DNA of 41,816 nucleotides, from the NCBI GenBank assembly GCA_015478945.1, contig JABUQX010131380.1:1-41816 (forward strand), given 5' to 3'. Positions 41,346 to 41,816 of the stretch are shown here, one piece after another. Position numbers and translations under genes: made by a program. Positions within the stretch are counted from its first letter, which is position 1. Every line of letters begins with the position of its first letter. The notes beneath the pieces were generated by a model, which saw only the letters and a list, made by a program, of their open reading frames with translations, did not search any database and was not told where the DNA came from. This stretch comes from Trachelipus rathkii (taxonomy: Eukaryota > Arthropoda > Malacostraca > Isopoda > Trachelipodidae).

Positions 41346-41816
41346 CCGCAAGCGTCACCAATAAAACACAATCCGTACCGCCAAATATGACAGCTTCAAC
41401 AGACCTTATCGTATCGAACACTCGGTAATGGACAAGGTTAAAGGCAGGGTAGTATAGGACGAACGAATTTGCTAGGGACAACACTCGTCACATTTAACCT
41501 AATTAGTTAATATCCATCATCCCGCACTTACCATGCTGGCCGCATAGTATTTAAGACAACCTAAGCGGTAACATCAACCTTCGTGCGCATCCTTATGATA
41601 ACGTAACCTGGTACATAATGCGCTGCAGATGTGCCGAACGGGCTGACTGAACATGCGCTTGCTAACAAACAATTAGTAACAAAAGATATGATGTAATCCG
41701 GATAAAGGTTAAAAATGTATAAATTTAACCAATAAGTCGCCAGACAAAATTAACAGAGGAATAAGAGCTCACCAAACTCAACATCTCACGACAATCTACA
41801 GAGAAACTTCTCTCCT

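Larger units (their letters stand above)
36786..41816 (-). repeat. Right arm of giant inverted repeat
   Basis: Inverted counterpart of 31990-36540. It still matches when it reaches the window edge, so the full arm may be longer. The right arm is a few hundred bases longer than the left over the same checkpoints because of private insertions, such as the fuller SINE-like segment at 41165-41340 and the longer TA/GA block at 40890-41172. No gene was recognised in it. Confidence 0.9.

Noticed and set aside
41081..41484. Two overlapping minus-strand frames at the right edge
   Set aside because: They overlap in different frames over a GC-rich SINE-like segment, and neither has a recognisable domain.

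Overview
This is a eukaryotic, repeat-dominated window, most likely from an invertebrate animal. The clues are a metazoan Polinton/Maverick element, a CR1/L2/Jockey-group LINE, a second LINE relic, a Penelope-like relic, tRNA-derived repeats, and very heavy microsatellite content (ATT, TA, CTAT, CT, GAA, CA). A decapod crustacean or a mollusc would fit, but the sequence does not decide this. No ordinary host gene and no genuine tRNA or rRNA gene was recognised.

Layout. 1-8250: a ~7.8 kb satellite of 20-bp monomers, bounded on both sides by (TTA)n. 8251-9786: about seven tandem copies of a 150-300 bp unit with a tRNA-like internal promoter (box A and box B). These run directly into 9787-12677, one uninterrupted LINE reading frame (EEP endonuclease plus reverse transcriptase). 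Its ATT tail merges with about 2 kb of ATT-rich DNA holding a 77-nt poly(T), and further on a 60-nt poly(A). 15.1-20.9 kb: microsatellites, unrecognised sequence, an isolated block of Polinton-terminus repeats, a minus-strand LINE RT relic and a minus-strand Penelope-like relic with a GIY-YIG segment.

20.87-29.96 kb: a decayed Polinton. Terminal inverted repeats built partly from ~95-165 bp sub-repeats enclose, all rightward, packaging ATPase, a small basic protein, a polyQ protein with the SNIVDLI motif, a chromodomain integrase, a FYLTLPSP-motif protein, an unrecognised stretch, a GGFFxSLFR minor virion protein, the major capsid protein, and the front half of the cysteine protease. The genes form a virion-morphogenesis module plus integrase. 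No protein-primed DNA polymerase B is visible, and the right end is tandemly duplicated.

29.98-41.816 kb: a GC-rich patch, hairpin-bearing unrecognised DNA, ~150-bp tandem repeats, and then a giant imperfect inverted repeat. Its left arm runs from about 32.0 to 36.54 kb and its right arm from 36.79 kb to the window end, around a ~220-bp multi-hairpin core. The arms mirror each other checkpoint by checkpoint, including microsatellites, GC-rich patches and internal ~370-bp repeats. No gene was found in them. This is either a very large foldback element or inverted duplication, or a head-to-head assembly artefact.

Data quality matters. The LINE keeps a perfect 987-codon frame, while the Polinton, satellite edges and palindrome arms are full of small indels. 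Part of this is probably real decay, but local consensus error cannot be excluded.
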